Shown piece after piece: positions 37,897 through 50,002 of a DNA stretch of 64,000 nucleotides. Numbering within the stretch: position 1 is the first letter of the stretch; each line of letters begins with the position of its first letter. The notes below the pieces were generated by a model. The model saw nothing but the letters and a program-made list of their open reading frames with translations. It was not told the origin of the DNA and did not search any database. Source of the stretch: Mycolicibacterium peregrinum (lineage in GTDB: Bacteria; Actinomycetota; Actinomycetes; Mycobacteriales; Mycobacteriaceae); assembly GCF_001665785.1 (NCBI RefSeq), contig NZ_LZSO01000033.1:62001-126000 (forward strand), given 5' to 3'. The translations under genes and the position numbers were made by a program.

Positions 37897-39238
37897 GAAC
37901 CAATTCACTGACGGTGGGGTGGATGTGCATGGTCCGTGATATCGCGGTGTAGGGCAGTTTCGCGGTCATGACGTCGAGAATGGAATGCACCACCTCGTCA
38001 CCGCCGACACCGAAGATGGCTGCCCCCAAAATCTCTTCGGTCTCGGCATCCACCACCACCTTCATGAAGCCCTGGGTTTCACCCTTCTCCACTGCGCGGC
38101 CGACCCTGGTCATCGGACGCTTGCCCACCAACGCTTTCCGGCCGGACTTGCGCACCTGGTCGACGGTCATCCCGGCCCGGCCGAGCGGCGGGTCGATGTA
38201 CAACGCATACGTGGTGACGCGGTCGCTCACGCGGCGCGGATCATCATCGAGCAGGTTGGCGGCGACGATCTCGAAGTCGTTGTAGGACGTGTGGGTGAAC
38301 GCGCCCTTGCCGTTGCAGTCGCCCATCGCCCAGATGTGCTCGGCCGTGGTGCGTAGCTGATCATCGACCACGACGTAGCCGCGACCGTCGAGGTCCACGC
38401 CGGCGTTCTCCAAGCCGAGGTCGTCGGTGTTGGGGGTGCGCCCGACCGCGAGCAGCAGGTGCGTCCCGGCGATCGGTTCGGCTCCGTCGCGAGGTGTCAC
38501 CTCGAAACCGCTGTCCCGCTTGGCAAACCGGATGTCTCTGGCATCGAGCACCACGTCGATACCCTCGGCCCGCAGGATCTCGGCAATGGTCGCGGAAACG
38601 TCCTCGTCCTCGCGGGAGGTCAGCCGCGGCCCCTTCTCGATCACCGTCACCCGGGCGCCGAACCGCCGGTACATCTGCGCGAACTCCAGAGCGATGTAAC
38701 TGCCGCCCACGATCACGAGGTGCTCGGGCAGAACGTCCAGGTCCAGGATCCCGACATTGGTGAGGTAGTCGATGCCGTCCAAACCGGGAAAATCCGGAAC
38801 CACCGCGCGCCCACCGACATTGAGGAAGATCCGCTCGGCCCGCAGCAGTTCACCGTCGACATCGACGGTGTGCGGGTCCACGAAACGGGCATGTCCGCGG
38901 ATCAGCTCCGCACCGTCCATGCCCTGCAGCCAGTCCTCGACCCCGTGACGGTCGGCCAGCATGATCGCATCCTTGCGGGATTTGACCTTGCCCATGTCGA
39001 CGGCGACTTCGCCTGTACCGATACCGAAATCGGATCCGCGCCGGGCCAGGTGGGCGGCATGTGCGCTGGCCACAAGGGTTTTGGTGGGGATGCAGCCGTA
39101 GTTGACGCACGTACCGCCGACCAGCTTGCGTTCGATCACCGCGACGGTCTGGCCCGCGGCGGTCAGCCGGCCCGCCAGCGGCGGCCCGGCCTGACCGGCG
39201 CCGATGACGATCGCGTCGAAACTCCGCGCGGGCGCCAT
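37862..39238 (-). CDS. FAD-dependent pyridine nucleotide-disulfide oxidoreductase (mercuric reductase-like)
   Basis: A 458-residue class I flavoprotein disulfide reductase. The FAD site is VIGAGQAGPPLAGRLTAAGQ, the redox disulfide is CVNYGC in GGTCVNYGCIPTKTL, the NAD(P)H site is VIVGGSYIALEFAQMYRRFG and the second FAD motif is HIWAMGDCNGKGAFTH. The C-terminal catalytic HIHPTVSELV is present. It has no heavy-metal domain and lacks the extra C-terminal Cys pair of MerA, so RclA- or mercuric-reductase-like activity with another electrophile is more likely. It stops in the last codons of the convergent flavodoxin gene. Confidence 0.85.
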   Translation of the reverse strand: MAPARSFDAIVIGAGQAGPPLAGRLTAAGQTVAVIERKLVGGTCVNYGCIPTKTLVASAHAAHLARRGSDFGIGTGEVAVDMGKVKSRKDAIMLADRHGVEDWLQGMDGAELIRGHARFVDPHTVDVDGELLRAERIFLNVGGRAVVPDFPGLDGIDYLTNVGILDLDVLPEHLVIVGGSYIALEFAQMYRRFGARVTVIEKGPRLTSREDEDVSATIAEILRAEGIDVVLDARDIRFAKRDSGFEVTPRDGAEPIAGTHLLLAVGRTPNTDDLGLENAGVDLDGRGYVVVDDQLRTTAEHIWAMGDCNGKGAFTHTSYNDFEIVAANLLDDDPRRVSDRVTTYALYIDPPLGRAGMTVDQVRKSGRKALVGKRPMTRVGRAVEKGETQGFMKVVVDAETEEILGAAIFGVGGDEVVHSILDVMTAKLPYTAISRTMHIHPTVSELVPTMLQELTPLD

Positions 39239-39241
39239 GCG

Positions 39242-39724
39242 CTAGACGATCGCGGTCAGGGCTGCGATCGCGAAACCGCCGAGCACCGCAACCGCATCCT
39301 CGACGAGCGCGACCGGCAGATCATGCCCATCGTTGCGGGCGACCAGACGGCTGCGTGCCTCGTATCCGCCCAAGGTTCCCAGCACCGCGCCGACGAGACC
39401 CGCGCCCAGACCACCGAAGGTGTACCCCCACGCCGTACCGATCACCGCACCGGCGAAGGCGCCGGTGAGCAGGCGAGCGACAAACTGCACCGGCGTCTTA
39501 CGACTCGGCGTGCGCGGAAGCTGGTCGGTAACCAACTCCACCACAGCGAGAACGGTCAACACGGTGACCGTGACAGGGTGCGCCAACCACTCGGCCCAGG
39601 TGCCGTCGAGGTTGATCCAGCTCAGTGCAGCAGCCCAGGCCACCGCGGCCGGGGCGGTGAACGCCCGCAATCCGGCCACCACGCCGATGAGCAGAGCCAA
39701 CAACAGAACCAGAAAATGCGTCAC
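39242..39724 (-). CDS. DUF4126-family membrane protein (Rv2120c-like)
   Basis: A 160-residue protein, same length as Rv2120c, with a GTG start. Four or five hydrophobic helices include VTHFLVLLLALLIGVVAGLR and GAFAGAVIGTAWGYTFGGLG. The C terminus has EDAVAVLGGFAIAALTAIV. Function unknown. It lies between the disulfide reductase gene (3 bases apart) and hisG. Confidence 0.82.
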   Translation of the reverse strand: MTHFLVLLLALLIGVVAGLRAFTAPAAVAWAAALSWINLDGTWAEWLAHPVTVTVLTVLAVVELVTDQLPRTPSRKTPVQFVARLLTGAFAGAVIGTAWGYTFGGLGAGLVGAVLGTLGGYEARSRLVARNDGHDLPVALVEDAVAVLGGFAIAALTAIV

Positions 39725-39813
39725 GGCAACCTCCGAGGCCTGGATTCGTCCCCCGGACGCTAACACGCAAGACGTCGCGGCACGCGCCGATCAGAGACGG
39801 CGGTGCGTGCCGA

Positions 39814-40680
39814 TCAGAAGCGGCAGAACCGAATATCCGATGCGAGTATCGCTTTGGCACCGATCGCGGCGATCTCATCCATGATCGCGTTGACGTCGCG
39901 GCGCGGCACCAGAGCCCGCACGGCCACCCAGTCCGGATCCGCCAGCGGCGCGATCGTCGGTGACTCCAGGCCCGGCGTCACCGCGGTGGCCTGCTCCAAA
40001 ACCGCACGCGGGCAGTCGTAATCCAACATCAGGTACTGCTGGCCGAACACCACACCCTGCACGCGTGCCGTCAGCTGATCGCGCGCCGAAGCATTGTCGT
40101 CACCGTCGGCACCGTCGCGTTCGATCAGGACGGCCTCCGACTCGCACAGCGGCGCACCGAATGCCACCAGATCGTGCAGGCCCAGGGTGCGGCCCGAGCC
40201 CACCACGTCGGCGATCACGTCGGCGACCCCGAGCTGGATCGAGATCTCCACGGCACCGTCCAACCGGATGACCGAGGCCTCGATGCCCTGCGCCGCAAGG
40301 TCCTTGCGAACCAGATTGGGAAATGAAGTGGCGATCCGCTTGCCCGCCAGATCCTTCGGGCTCCACTCCCGGCCGGCGGGTCCGGCGTAACGGAAGGTGG
40401 AATTGCCGAAGCCGAGCGACAGGCGCTCACGCACCGGGGCGTCGGAGTCGGCGGCCAGGTCTCGTCCGGTGATGCCCAGATCGAGCTGACCCGAACCCAC
40501 GTAGATCGCGATGTCCTTGGGACGCAGAAAGAAGAACTCGACGTTGTTGACCGGGTCGACGACGGTCAGGTCCTTGGGGTCGCGCCGGCGACGGTATCCG
40601 GCCTCGGCGAGGATCTCACCGGCCGCCTCGCTGAGCGAGCCCTTGTTGGGCACCGCGACGCGCAACATCTGATCGGCCAC
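39814..40680 (-). CDS. hisG: ATP phosphoribosyltransferase (long form)
   Basis: A 288-residue enzyme for the first, committed step of histidine synthesis (ATP + PRPP). It starts [20 protein letters not shown]; the PRPP loop is [16 protein letters not shown]. The C-terminal ACT-like regulatory domain ([20 protein letters not shown]) gives hexamer formation and histidine feedback, so this is the HisG-L type needing no HisZ. It follows hisE by 3 bases in one operon. Confidence 0.96.
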   Translation of the reverse strand: MADQMLRVAVPNKGSLSEAAGEILAEAGYRRRRDPKDLTVVDPVNNVEFFFLRPKDIAIYVGSGQLDLGITGRDLAADSDAPVRERLSLGFGNSTFRYAGPAGREWSPKDLAGKRIATSFPNLVRKDLAAQGIEASVIRLDGAVEISIQLGVADVIADVVGSGRTLGLHDLVAFGAPLCESEAVLIERDGADGDDNASARDQLTARVQGVVFGQQYLMLDYDCPRAVLEQATAVTPGLESPTIAPLADPDWVAVRALVPRRDVNAIMDEIAAIGAKAILASDIRFCRF

Positions 40681-40683
40681 GGC

Positions 40684-40965
40684 TCACAACTTCCGGTAGA
40701 TGTCGTCGAGGGTCAGGCCCCGGGAGAGCATCAGCACCTGCGTCCAGTACAGCAACTGGCTGACCTCTTCGGCGAGCGACTCGTCGCTCTCGTGCTCGGC
40801 GGCCAGCCACACCTCGCCTGCCTCTTCCAGGATCTTCTTGCCGAGCCCATGGATGCCGGCGTCAAGGGCGGCGACCGTGCCGCTACCGGCAGGTCTGGTG
40901 CGCGCTTTGTCGCTGAGTTCGGCAAACAGGGCCTCGAAGGTCTTCACAGGCATGAATTGTTTCAT
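40684..40965 (-). CDS. hisE: Phosphoribosyl-ATP pyrophosphatase
   Basis: A 93-residue all-alpha NTP pyrophosphatase for step 2 of histidine synthesis. It has the MazG-like acidic motif [20 protein letters not shown] and ends [11 protein letters not shown], near identical in plan to mycobacterial HisE. It is followed directly by hisG; separate hisE and hisI genes are usual in actinobacteria. Divergent from the next gene, with 37 bases between starts. Confidence 0.96.
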   Translation of the reverse strand: MKQFMPVKTFEALFAELSDKARTRPAGSGTVAALDAGIHGLGKKILEEAGEVWLAAEHESDESLAEEVSQLLYWTQVLMLSRGLTLDDIYRKL

Positions 40966-41002
40966 GCTCGGAGGGGGTCCATTTGTGGGGTTCCATAGAA
41001 GG

Positions 41003-41503
41003 GTGAGCGAATCTGTCGGCGACCCGCTGCCGACCTACACCGCCCGGGTCTCGGCGATCCGCACGATCCTGGCCAAACACCTGCCGGTCGCGGACCTGGT
41101 CCAGAACAATCGCCGCGCCAACCCGATCCTGCCGCTCGACTGTCTGTCGGCGTCCTGGGGCCCTGACTCGACCTCGCCCGCAACCCTGACACTGTCGATT
41201 CATCCCGTGCCGGACTTCGCTGCCGAGGTCGAGGAACTGCGCTACGGCGCCGACCCCGCCCGGGGAGCCTACGAGGCGCACTGCGCCGATCCCGACGAGT
41301 TCGCCCTGGTGCAGCCACACTTGTCCAGCGTCTGGGTGGTCGTCGGGCACTGCGAGGTCCATCTGGCCCACCAGAGTTGGTCGCCCGAGGAGCTGGTCGA
41401 GGCGGCTGTCGAGATCGCCCGTAACATCGGTTGGTCGCCGTATACCGACGATTTCGAGCCGCCGCTGCTGCCGCCGGACTGGGACCCGCCGGTTGACCGC
41501 TAG
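41003..41503 (+). CDS. Conserved actinobacterial protein of unknown function
   Basis: A 166-residue soluble protein starting at GTG ([20 protein letters not shown]). It is acidic and proline-rich at the end ([14 protein letters not shown]) and has a strand-rich middle ([20 protein letters not shown]). No domain could be named. It is divergent from hisE and overlaps the convergent MFS gene by 4 bases. The start is uncertain because no clear ribosome-binding site is seen. Confidence 0.65.
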   Translation: MSESVGDPLPTYTARVSAIRTILAKHLPVADLVQNNRRANPILPLDCLSASWGPDSTSPATLTLSIHPVPDFAAEVEELRYGADPARGAYEAHCADPDEFALVQPHLSSVWVVVGHCEVHLAHQSWSPEELVEAAVEIARNIGWSPYTDDFEPPLLPPDWDPPVDR

Positions 41504-42975
41504 GCGCTCAACGCATTGGCGTGCATGTCTTCGAGGTTCTTGCCCTTGGTCTCCTCGACCCACCGCCACACGAACAGGAACGACAGCACCGCACAGATGG
41601 CGTAGAAGCCGTACGCCACACCCAGGACGTTGCGCAGTTCCGGGAACGACACGGTGATCAGCCAGTTCGCTGCCCACTGCCCGGCCGCGGCCAGGCCCAG
41701 CGCGGCCGCCCGGATGCGGTTGGGGAACATCTCACCGAGCAGCACCCACACCACCGGGCCCCAGGACATGCCGAAGGCCACCACGAACAGGTTGGCCGCG
41801 ACCAGGGCGATCGGCCCGGTGATGCCGCCGAGATACGGTTGCAGCTCCATCAGCCCGGTCGACTTGTTGAGGACCTCGTGTGTCTGGGCGGTCCCGAAGA
41901 TGACTGCCATCGTGCCCAGTGTCACCGCCATCCCGACCGAACCGATCAGAAGGAGCGGCTTGCGACCGATCTTGTCGATCAAGGCGATGGCGATCAGCGT
42001 GGTCACGATGTTGGTCACCGAGGTGATCACCGTGATGATGAACGAAGAGCTCTCGTCGAAACCGACGGCCTGCCACAACACATTCGAGTAGTAGAAGATC
42101 ACGTTGATGCCGACGAACTGCTGAAACACCGACAGGCCGAGGCCCACCCACACGATGCCGTAGACACCGCCTGCGGGCTTACGTAGATCGCGCCAGGACG
42201 CCGGCTTCTCCTGCTGAAGGGTGTCCTGGATCCGGCCGAGGGTGATCTCCAGGTTCTTCTCCCCCAGCAGCCGCGACAGCACCTTGCGGGCTTCGGGAAT
42301 CCGGTGTGTGGCAACGAGATACCGCGGCGATTCGGGAATCGTGAAGGTCAGCAGGCCGTACACGACAGCGGGCACCGTCATCAACAGGAACATCCACCGC
42401 CAGGCCTCCATGTTGAGCCAGAGTTCCTTGCCGGCTTCTCCGGCGATGTGGGCCAGCAGTGCGTCGATACTCAGGGCCAGGAAGATGCCGCAGACGATCG
42501 CCAGCTGCTGCAGCGATCCCAGCCGGCCGCGAATCCGCGGCGGCGAGGTCTCGGCGATGTAGGCCGGGGCGATCACCGAGGCGATACCGACGCCGATACC
42601 GCCGACGACACGGAACAACACCACCACCCACACGCTGGGAGCCAGCCCGGTGCCGATCGCGCTGATGAAGAAGAGCACCGCGGCGATCTTCATGACCGCG
42701 ATCCGGCCGATCCGGTCGGCTATCCGGCCCGCCGTGAGTGCACCGACGGCCGCACCGAGCAGCGCCGAGGCCACCGCGAATCCCAGGATCTTGTTGTCGA
42801 TGAGGAAGTGCTTCTGGATGGCGTCCACCGCACCGTTGATGACCGCACTGTCGTAGCCGAACAACAACCCGCCCAGTGCAGCGACCGAGGCGATGCGCAC
42901 AGCGCTGCGTCCGGATGAGTAATAGTCGTCGTCGTGGACCGCGGGAGCGCCGCCATCGACCGGGCCGTGTGACAT
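41500..42975 (-). CDS. Sugar porter (MFS) family transporter
   Basis: A 491-residue proton-coupled sugar transporter with 12 predicted helices. Sugar-porter signatures: GGLLFGYDSAVINGAVDAI in helix 1, GRIADRIGRIAVM (loop 2-3), RVVGGIGVGIASVIAPAYIA, PESPRYL and QQFVGINVIFYYSNVL, ending in WVEETKGKNLEDMH, the PETKG variant. The likely substrates are hexoses or polyols. An ATG at 42975 (MSHGPVDGGAPAV) was chosen since it follows GGAGGGGA. Its 3' end touches the convergent unknown gene. Confidence 0.9.
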   Translation of the reverse strand: MSHGPVDGGAPAVHDDDYYSSGRSAVRIASVAALGGLLFGYDSAVINGAVDAIQKHFLIDNKILGFAVASALLGAAVGALTAGRIADRIGRIAVMKIAAVLFFISAIGTGLAPSVWVVVLFRVVGGIGVGIASVIAPAYIAETSPPRIRGRLGSLQQLAIVCGIFLALSIDALLAHIAGEAGKELWLNMEAWRWMFLLMTVPAVVYGLLTFTIPESPRYLVATHRIPEARKVLSRLLGEKNLEITLGRIQDTLQQEKPASWRDLRKPAGGVYGIVWVGLGLSVFQQFVGINVIFYYSNVLWQAVGFDESSSFIITVITSVTNIVTTLIAIALIDKIGRKPLLLIGSVGMAVTLGTMAVIFGTAQTHEVLNKSTGLMELQPYLGGITGPIALVAANLFVVAFGMSWGPVVWVLLGEMFPNRIRAAALGLAAAGQWAANWLITVSFPELRNVLGVAYGFYAICAVLSFLFVWRWVEETKGKNLEDMHANALSA

Positions 42976-43073
42976 ACCGTGTCCCCTCCGCACCATTGCG
43001 TGACTCGTCACAATCACCTTGGCACAGCGGACCGGCAGCTAGGGCCATATCCGGCAGCTGGATTCGACGCGGG

Positions 43074-43766
43074 TCAGGCGCTGCGCACGTCCGTATCCGC
43101 CGCCAGCTCGGCATGGATCATCCGCAGATCCGAGACATCGAGCGCACCGAGCGTTTCGGCATGCCTGCGCCGCGCGCCCACGGGAACCTCGACGTCGTTG
43201 GGTATCACCAACACCGGGCAACCGGCGGCCTCGGCCGACACCGTTCCGGTGACCGAATCCTCCACGGCCAGACAATGCCCCACGGGCACTCCGAGCAAGT
43301 GGGCGGCCCGCAGGTAGGGGTCCGGTGCCGGCTTGGCCCGGTCCACTTCGTCGCCGCAGACGCTCACCGTGAAGTAGTGGCTGCCAATGCTTTTAAGGGC
43401 CCGCTCGGTGAGCCCGCGGCGGGTGTTGGTCACCAGCGCCATCGGGATCCCGGCGGCGGTGAGACCGTCGAGCATCTCCTTGGCCCCGGGCCGCCACGGC
43501 AATCCCTGCTCGAACAGCTCGCCGGTGTAATCGTGCAGCCAGTCCGCCGATTCGGCCATGGCAGCGGGATCGGGGTCAAGGCCGAGATCGTCGTAGACGA
43601 TACGCATGACAGTCTCAGCCGAGCCACCGACGGTGGATTCCCGCACCTCGTCGGTCAGCACACCGCCGTTGCGCGCATACAGCGCGTGCATGGCGATGTC
43701 CCACAGCTTTTCGGAGTCGACGAGCGTGCCGTCCATATCCCAGAGCACAGCGCGCATGGCAGCCAT
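43074..43766 (-). CDS. HAD-superfamily phosphatase (beta-phosphoglucomutase/GPH-like)
   Basis: A 230-residue phosphatase. Motif I is RAVLWDMDGTLVDSEKLWD (nucleophile Asp), motif II is ALVTNTRRGLTERALKS, motif III Lys is in DRAKPAPDPYLRAAHLLGV, and motif IV is CLAVEDSVTGTVSA. The alpha-helical cap lies at about residues 20-85. It may dephosphorylate a sugar or other small phosphate. MRAVLWD (ATG at 43757) is an alternative start. About 100 bases upstream of the sugar transporter, same strand, so a shared role in sugar use is possible. Confidence 0.88.
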   Translation of the reverse strand: MAAMRAVLWDMDGTLVDSEKLWDIAMHALYARNGGVLTDEVRESTVGGSAETVMRIVYDDLGLDPDPAAMAESADWLHDYTGELFEQGLPWRPGAKEMLDGLTAAGIPMALVTNTRRGLTERALKSIGSHYFTVSVCGDEVDRAKPAPDPYLRAAHLLGVPVGHCLAVEDSVTGTVSAEAAGCPVLVIPNDVEVPVGARRRHAETLGALDVSDLRMIHAELAADTDVRSA

Positions 43767-43802
43767 TCTCGCATTGCCGGACGGCGTCGACAGCGTGGGA
43801 GC

Positions 43803-43943
43803 ATGACGGTACCGGTGACCGGAGCCACAGGAAACATCGGCGGGCGCGTCGTGGACGAACTAATTCGTCTGGGCGGCAGCGATATCGGCGAAAGCCGCGC
43901 ATCGACCACAAACCCGGCGGAGGCGGCGTGCCCGGATCTGTGA
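43803..43943 (+). pseudogene. N-terminal remnant of an NmrA-like NAD(P)-binding protein
   Basis: The 46-codon frame opens MTVPVTGATGNIGGRVVDEL, the dinucleotide-binding start (GATGNIGG) of NmrA/azoreductase-like proteins that are normally ~280 residues. After IRLGG the similarity is lost and the frame ends at 43943. No continuation is seen in any frame before metH ends at 44048. It is best read as a gene fossil, left by a deletion next to metH. A functional 46-residue protein is unlikely. Confidence 0.6.
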
Positions 43944-44047
43944 CAGCAATCACCGGATACCTGGGGTGACCGGAGTCGCTGGCGGTGTCCGGCGGTGCGC
44001 AGCCCGCAACCGAAGCCAGTTCGCCGCGCGAGCGCAACGGGTTTCGG

Positions 44048-47797
<3,750 letters not shown>

Positions 47798-47805
47798 AGT
47801 GCACT

Positions 47806-47822
47806 CCTTCCATAACGGAAGG
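47806..47822 (-). promoter_or_regulatory. Hairpin that covers the metH ribosome-binding site
   Basis: On the metH strand, CCTTCC-GTTAT-GGAAGG forms a perfect 6-bp stem with a 5-base loop. The 3' arm is the GGAAGG of the Shine-Dalgarno region GGAAGGAG, 8-9 bases before the GTG start. The stem could lower metH translation unless opened. Confidence 0.5.
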
Positions 47823-48192
47823 CGTCCTTGACTCTGCCGAGCGTGGCGGATACCGAGGGAGACCCAGTCCCCCCGGATAGCCGTTGCAACGCCTCTCGAC
47901 CAGAAGAGTCTACGTCGTCACCTGATCGACGTCTGGACGCCCAACTCGTCGCTGCGATCGACTCGACCCGCTTGGCGACGCGCGCCTTGACCCGATTGCA
48001 GCCGAACGCATTTGGTCTCGACTGCACCGACGCCCATCACCACGCGCTGCGACAAGGTGTCGAGCAGATCAGCGTCGTGGGCAGACTTGTCGGCGGCAGC
48101 CACTCCAACAGGATAGTCGGTCTATCGAATGCCGCTGTTCGGTGCCGGCGCGACCCGCGCGTACAACGGGCTCATCGGCACCGTCCAAGGCT

Positions 48193-48198
48193 TACGCT
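48193..48198 (+). promoter_or_regulatory. Candidate -10 box for a leaderless transcript
   Basis: TACGCT lies 6 bases before the GTG of the PAC2 gene, with no ribosome-binding site, so the transcript probably starts at the GTG. Confidence 0.4.
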
Positions 48199-48204
48199 GA
48201 ACGT

Positions 48205-49083
48205 GTGACACCGTCGTATCCGAACGCCGGCCGGCCTCTGAATCTGCCCGAATTGAAGGACGCCACCATCGTGGCCGCCTTCGAGGGCTGGAACGACGCC
48301 GGCGATGCGGCCAGCGACGCGCTGGACCACCTGGATGCGATCTGGGAGGCCCAACCGATCGTCGAGATCGACGACGAGTCGTACTACGACTATCAGGTGA
48401 ACCGCCCGGTGATCCGCCAGGTCGACGGCGTCACCCGCGAGCTGGTGTGGCCGTCGATGCGGATCTCGCACTGCCGCCCCCCGGGCAGCAACCGTGACGT
48501 GGTGTTGATGCACGGCGTCGAACCCAACATGCGCTGGCGCACCTTCTGCGCCGAATTGCTGGCCATCGCCGACAAGCTCAACGTGCAGACCGTGGTGATC
48601 CTGGGCGCCCTGCTGGCCGATACCCCGCACACCCGGCCGGTGCCGGTGTCCGGTTCGGCGTATTCGGCCGAGTCGGCGAAGTTCTTTGGCCTGGAGGAGA
48701 CCCGCTACGAAGGCCCGACCGGGATCGCCGGGGTGTTCCAGGACGCCTGCGTGCAGGCCGGTATCCCGGCGGTGACCTTCTGGGCCGCGGTTCCGCACTA
48801 CGTGTCGCAGCCGCCCAGCCCCAAGGCCACCGTGGCCCTGTTGCGTCGGGTCGAGGACGTGCTGGACGTCGAGGTGCCATTGGCCGATCTGCCCGCTGCC
48901 GCCGAGGAGTGGGAGCAGGCCGTCACCGAGATGACCGCCGACGACGAGGAGATCGCGGAGTACGTCGCCTCGTTGGAACAGCGCGGCGACGCCGAGGTCG
49001 ACATGCATGAGGTGCTCGGCAAGATCGATGGCGACGCGCTGGCGGCCGAGTTCGAGCGCTACCTGCGGCGGAGGGGCCGTTAG
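48205..49083 (+). CDS. PAC2-family (proteasome assembly chaperone 2-like) protein, Rv2125 type
   Basis: A 292-residue protein, the same length as Rv2125. The start VTPSYPNAGRPLNLPELKDA is followed by the PAC2 pattern VAAFEGWNDAGDAASDALDH, GVEPNMRWRTFCAELLAIAD and GALLADTPHTRPVPVSGSA. The fold is related to eukaryotic proteasome assembly chaperones, but a role in assembling PrcAB is only a suggestion. The GTG start matches Rv2125 and looks leaderless. The 3' end overlaps the convergent SDR by 4 bases. Confidence 0.85.
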   Translation: MTPSYPNAGRPLNLPELKDATIVAAFEGWNDAGDAASDALDHLDAIWEAQPIVEIDDESYYDYQVNRPVIRQVDGVTRELVWPSMRISHCRPPGSNRDVVLMHGVEPNMRWRTFCAELLAIADKLNVQTVVILGALLADTPHTRPVPVSGSAYSAESAKFFGLEETRYEGPTGIAGVFQDACVQAGIPAVTFWAAVPHYVSQPPSPKATVALLRRVEDVLDVEVPLADLPAAAEEWEQAVTEMTADDEEIAEYVASLEQRGDAEVDMHEVLGKIDGDALAAEFERYLRRRGR

Positions 49084-49964
49084 GTCTCCGGCTTCTCCAG
49101 GGCCTCGATACGGGCGCTGGTCGAGCGGCCGAGTGCGGCGGCCTCGGCATCGAGTTTCGGAAGCAGCGTCGGGGTGAACTTGCGGATGTCGCGCTCGGCC
49201 AGTGGCGTGGTGACGAACGGCCGGATCCACCGGAACGCCCCCACCCATTCCGGGCTGTAGATCCGCTTCTTGCGGCCCTCGATGCCCTTGACGAAGGCGG
49301 CGCCGCAGGCGTCGACGGTGGTCGTCCGGTTCAGGGGCGGCGGCAGCTTGGAGAGCATCTCCCGGAAGGCCGACAGATCCGACTTGGCGTCCTGCACCAG
49401 CGGGGTGTCGATCCAGCTCATGTGTGCCGAGCCGACGTCGACGCCGAGGTGGGCCACCTCGAGGCGCAACGTGTTGGCGAAGTACTCGGCACCGGCCTTG
49501 GAGGCGTGATAGGCAGCCAGTCCGGGTGCCGAGGTGAACGCCGCGAGCGACGACACCACCAGTACGTACCCGCGGCGCTTGACGACGGAGGGCAGCGTGG
49601 CCCGCACCGTGTTGAACACACCCGTCACGTTGATGTCGACGACCCGTTTGAACGCCTCGGGATCGACCTGCATCACCGAACCGAAGCTGGCGATACCGGC
49701 GTTGGCCATCACGATGTCGATGCCGCCGAACCGCTCGACGGCGGCGTCGGCGGCCTTCTGCATGGCGGCCAGGTCACGCACGTCGGCCAACGCGGTCAGC
49801 ACGTGCTCCTCGCCGAGCTCGGCGGCCAGTGCGCTCAACGGCGCCTCATCGAGGTCGGTGAGCACCAACTTCGCGCCCCGGCGCCGCAGTCGGCGGGCCA
49901 CCTCGGCGCCGATGCCGCGTGCACCGCCGGTGATGAAGACGACTTTCCCGTTCACAGAACCCAT
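49080..49964 (-). CDS. Short-chain dehydrogenase/reductase (Rv2129c-like)
   Basis: A 294-residue classical SDR. Cofactor loop FITGGARGIGAEVARRLRRR with TDLDEAPLS, NAG motif (VMANAGIASFG), and catalytic Ser/Tyr/Lys in VVSSLAAFTSAPGLAAYHAS and YHASKAG. The C-terminal extension with GRKKRIYSPEWVGAFRWI is typical of the mycobacterial lipid-related SDRs; the substrate is not known. The start MGSVNGKVVFITGG was chosen over one six codons upstream. It follows mshC by 38 bases and could be its co-transcribed neighbour. Confidence 0.85.
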   Translation of the reverse strand: MGSVNGKVVFITGGARGIGAEVARRLRRRGAKLVLTDLDEAPLSALAAELGEEHVLTALADVRDLAAMQKAADAAVERFGGIDIVMANAGIASFGSVMQVDPEAFKRVVDINVTGVFNTVRATLPSVVKRRGYVLVVSSLAAFTSAPGLAAYHASKAGAEYFANTLRLEVAHLGVDVGSAHMSWIDTPLVQDAKSDLSAFREMLSKLPPPLNRTTTVDACGAAFVKGIEGRKKRIYSPEWVGAFRWIRPFVTTPLAERDIRKFTPTLLPKLDAEAAALGRSTSARIEALEKPET

Positions 49965-50002
49965 TGCCGCAACGTACCCCACCGGGGCGCGCCCGACGAG
50001 GC

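Larger units (their letters stand above)
47798..48204. other. 407-bp intergenic region between divergent metH and PAC2 genes
   Basis: No convincing gene: open frames here are short, Arg-rich and without good start sites. It holds the metH leader with its ribosome-site hairpin (47806-47822), an 8-bp palindrome GTTGCAAC (47884-47891), and the TACGCT box before the PAC2 gene. A cobalamin or SAM riboswitch was looked for and not recognised. Confidence 0.55.

Noticed and set aside
47798-48204. Possible cobalamin or SAM riboswitch upstream of metH
   Set aside because: The conserved B12-box and the SAM-I or SAM-IV core sequences were looked for by eye and not found; only the short ribosome-site hairpin is supported. 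A covariance-model search would settle it.
47828-48208. Open frames of 60-126 codons in the metH-PAC2 gap
   Set aside because: Arg-rich, no good start sites, and no recognisable domain; they behave like chance frames in GC-rich DNA.
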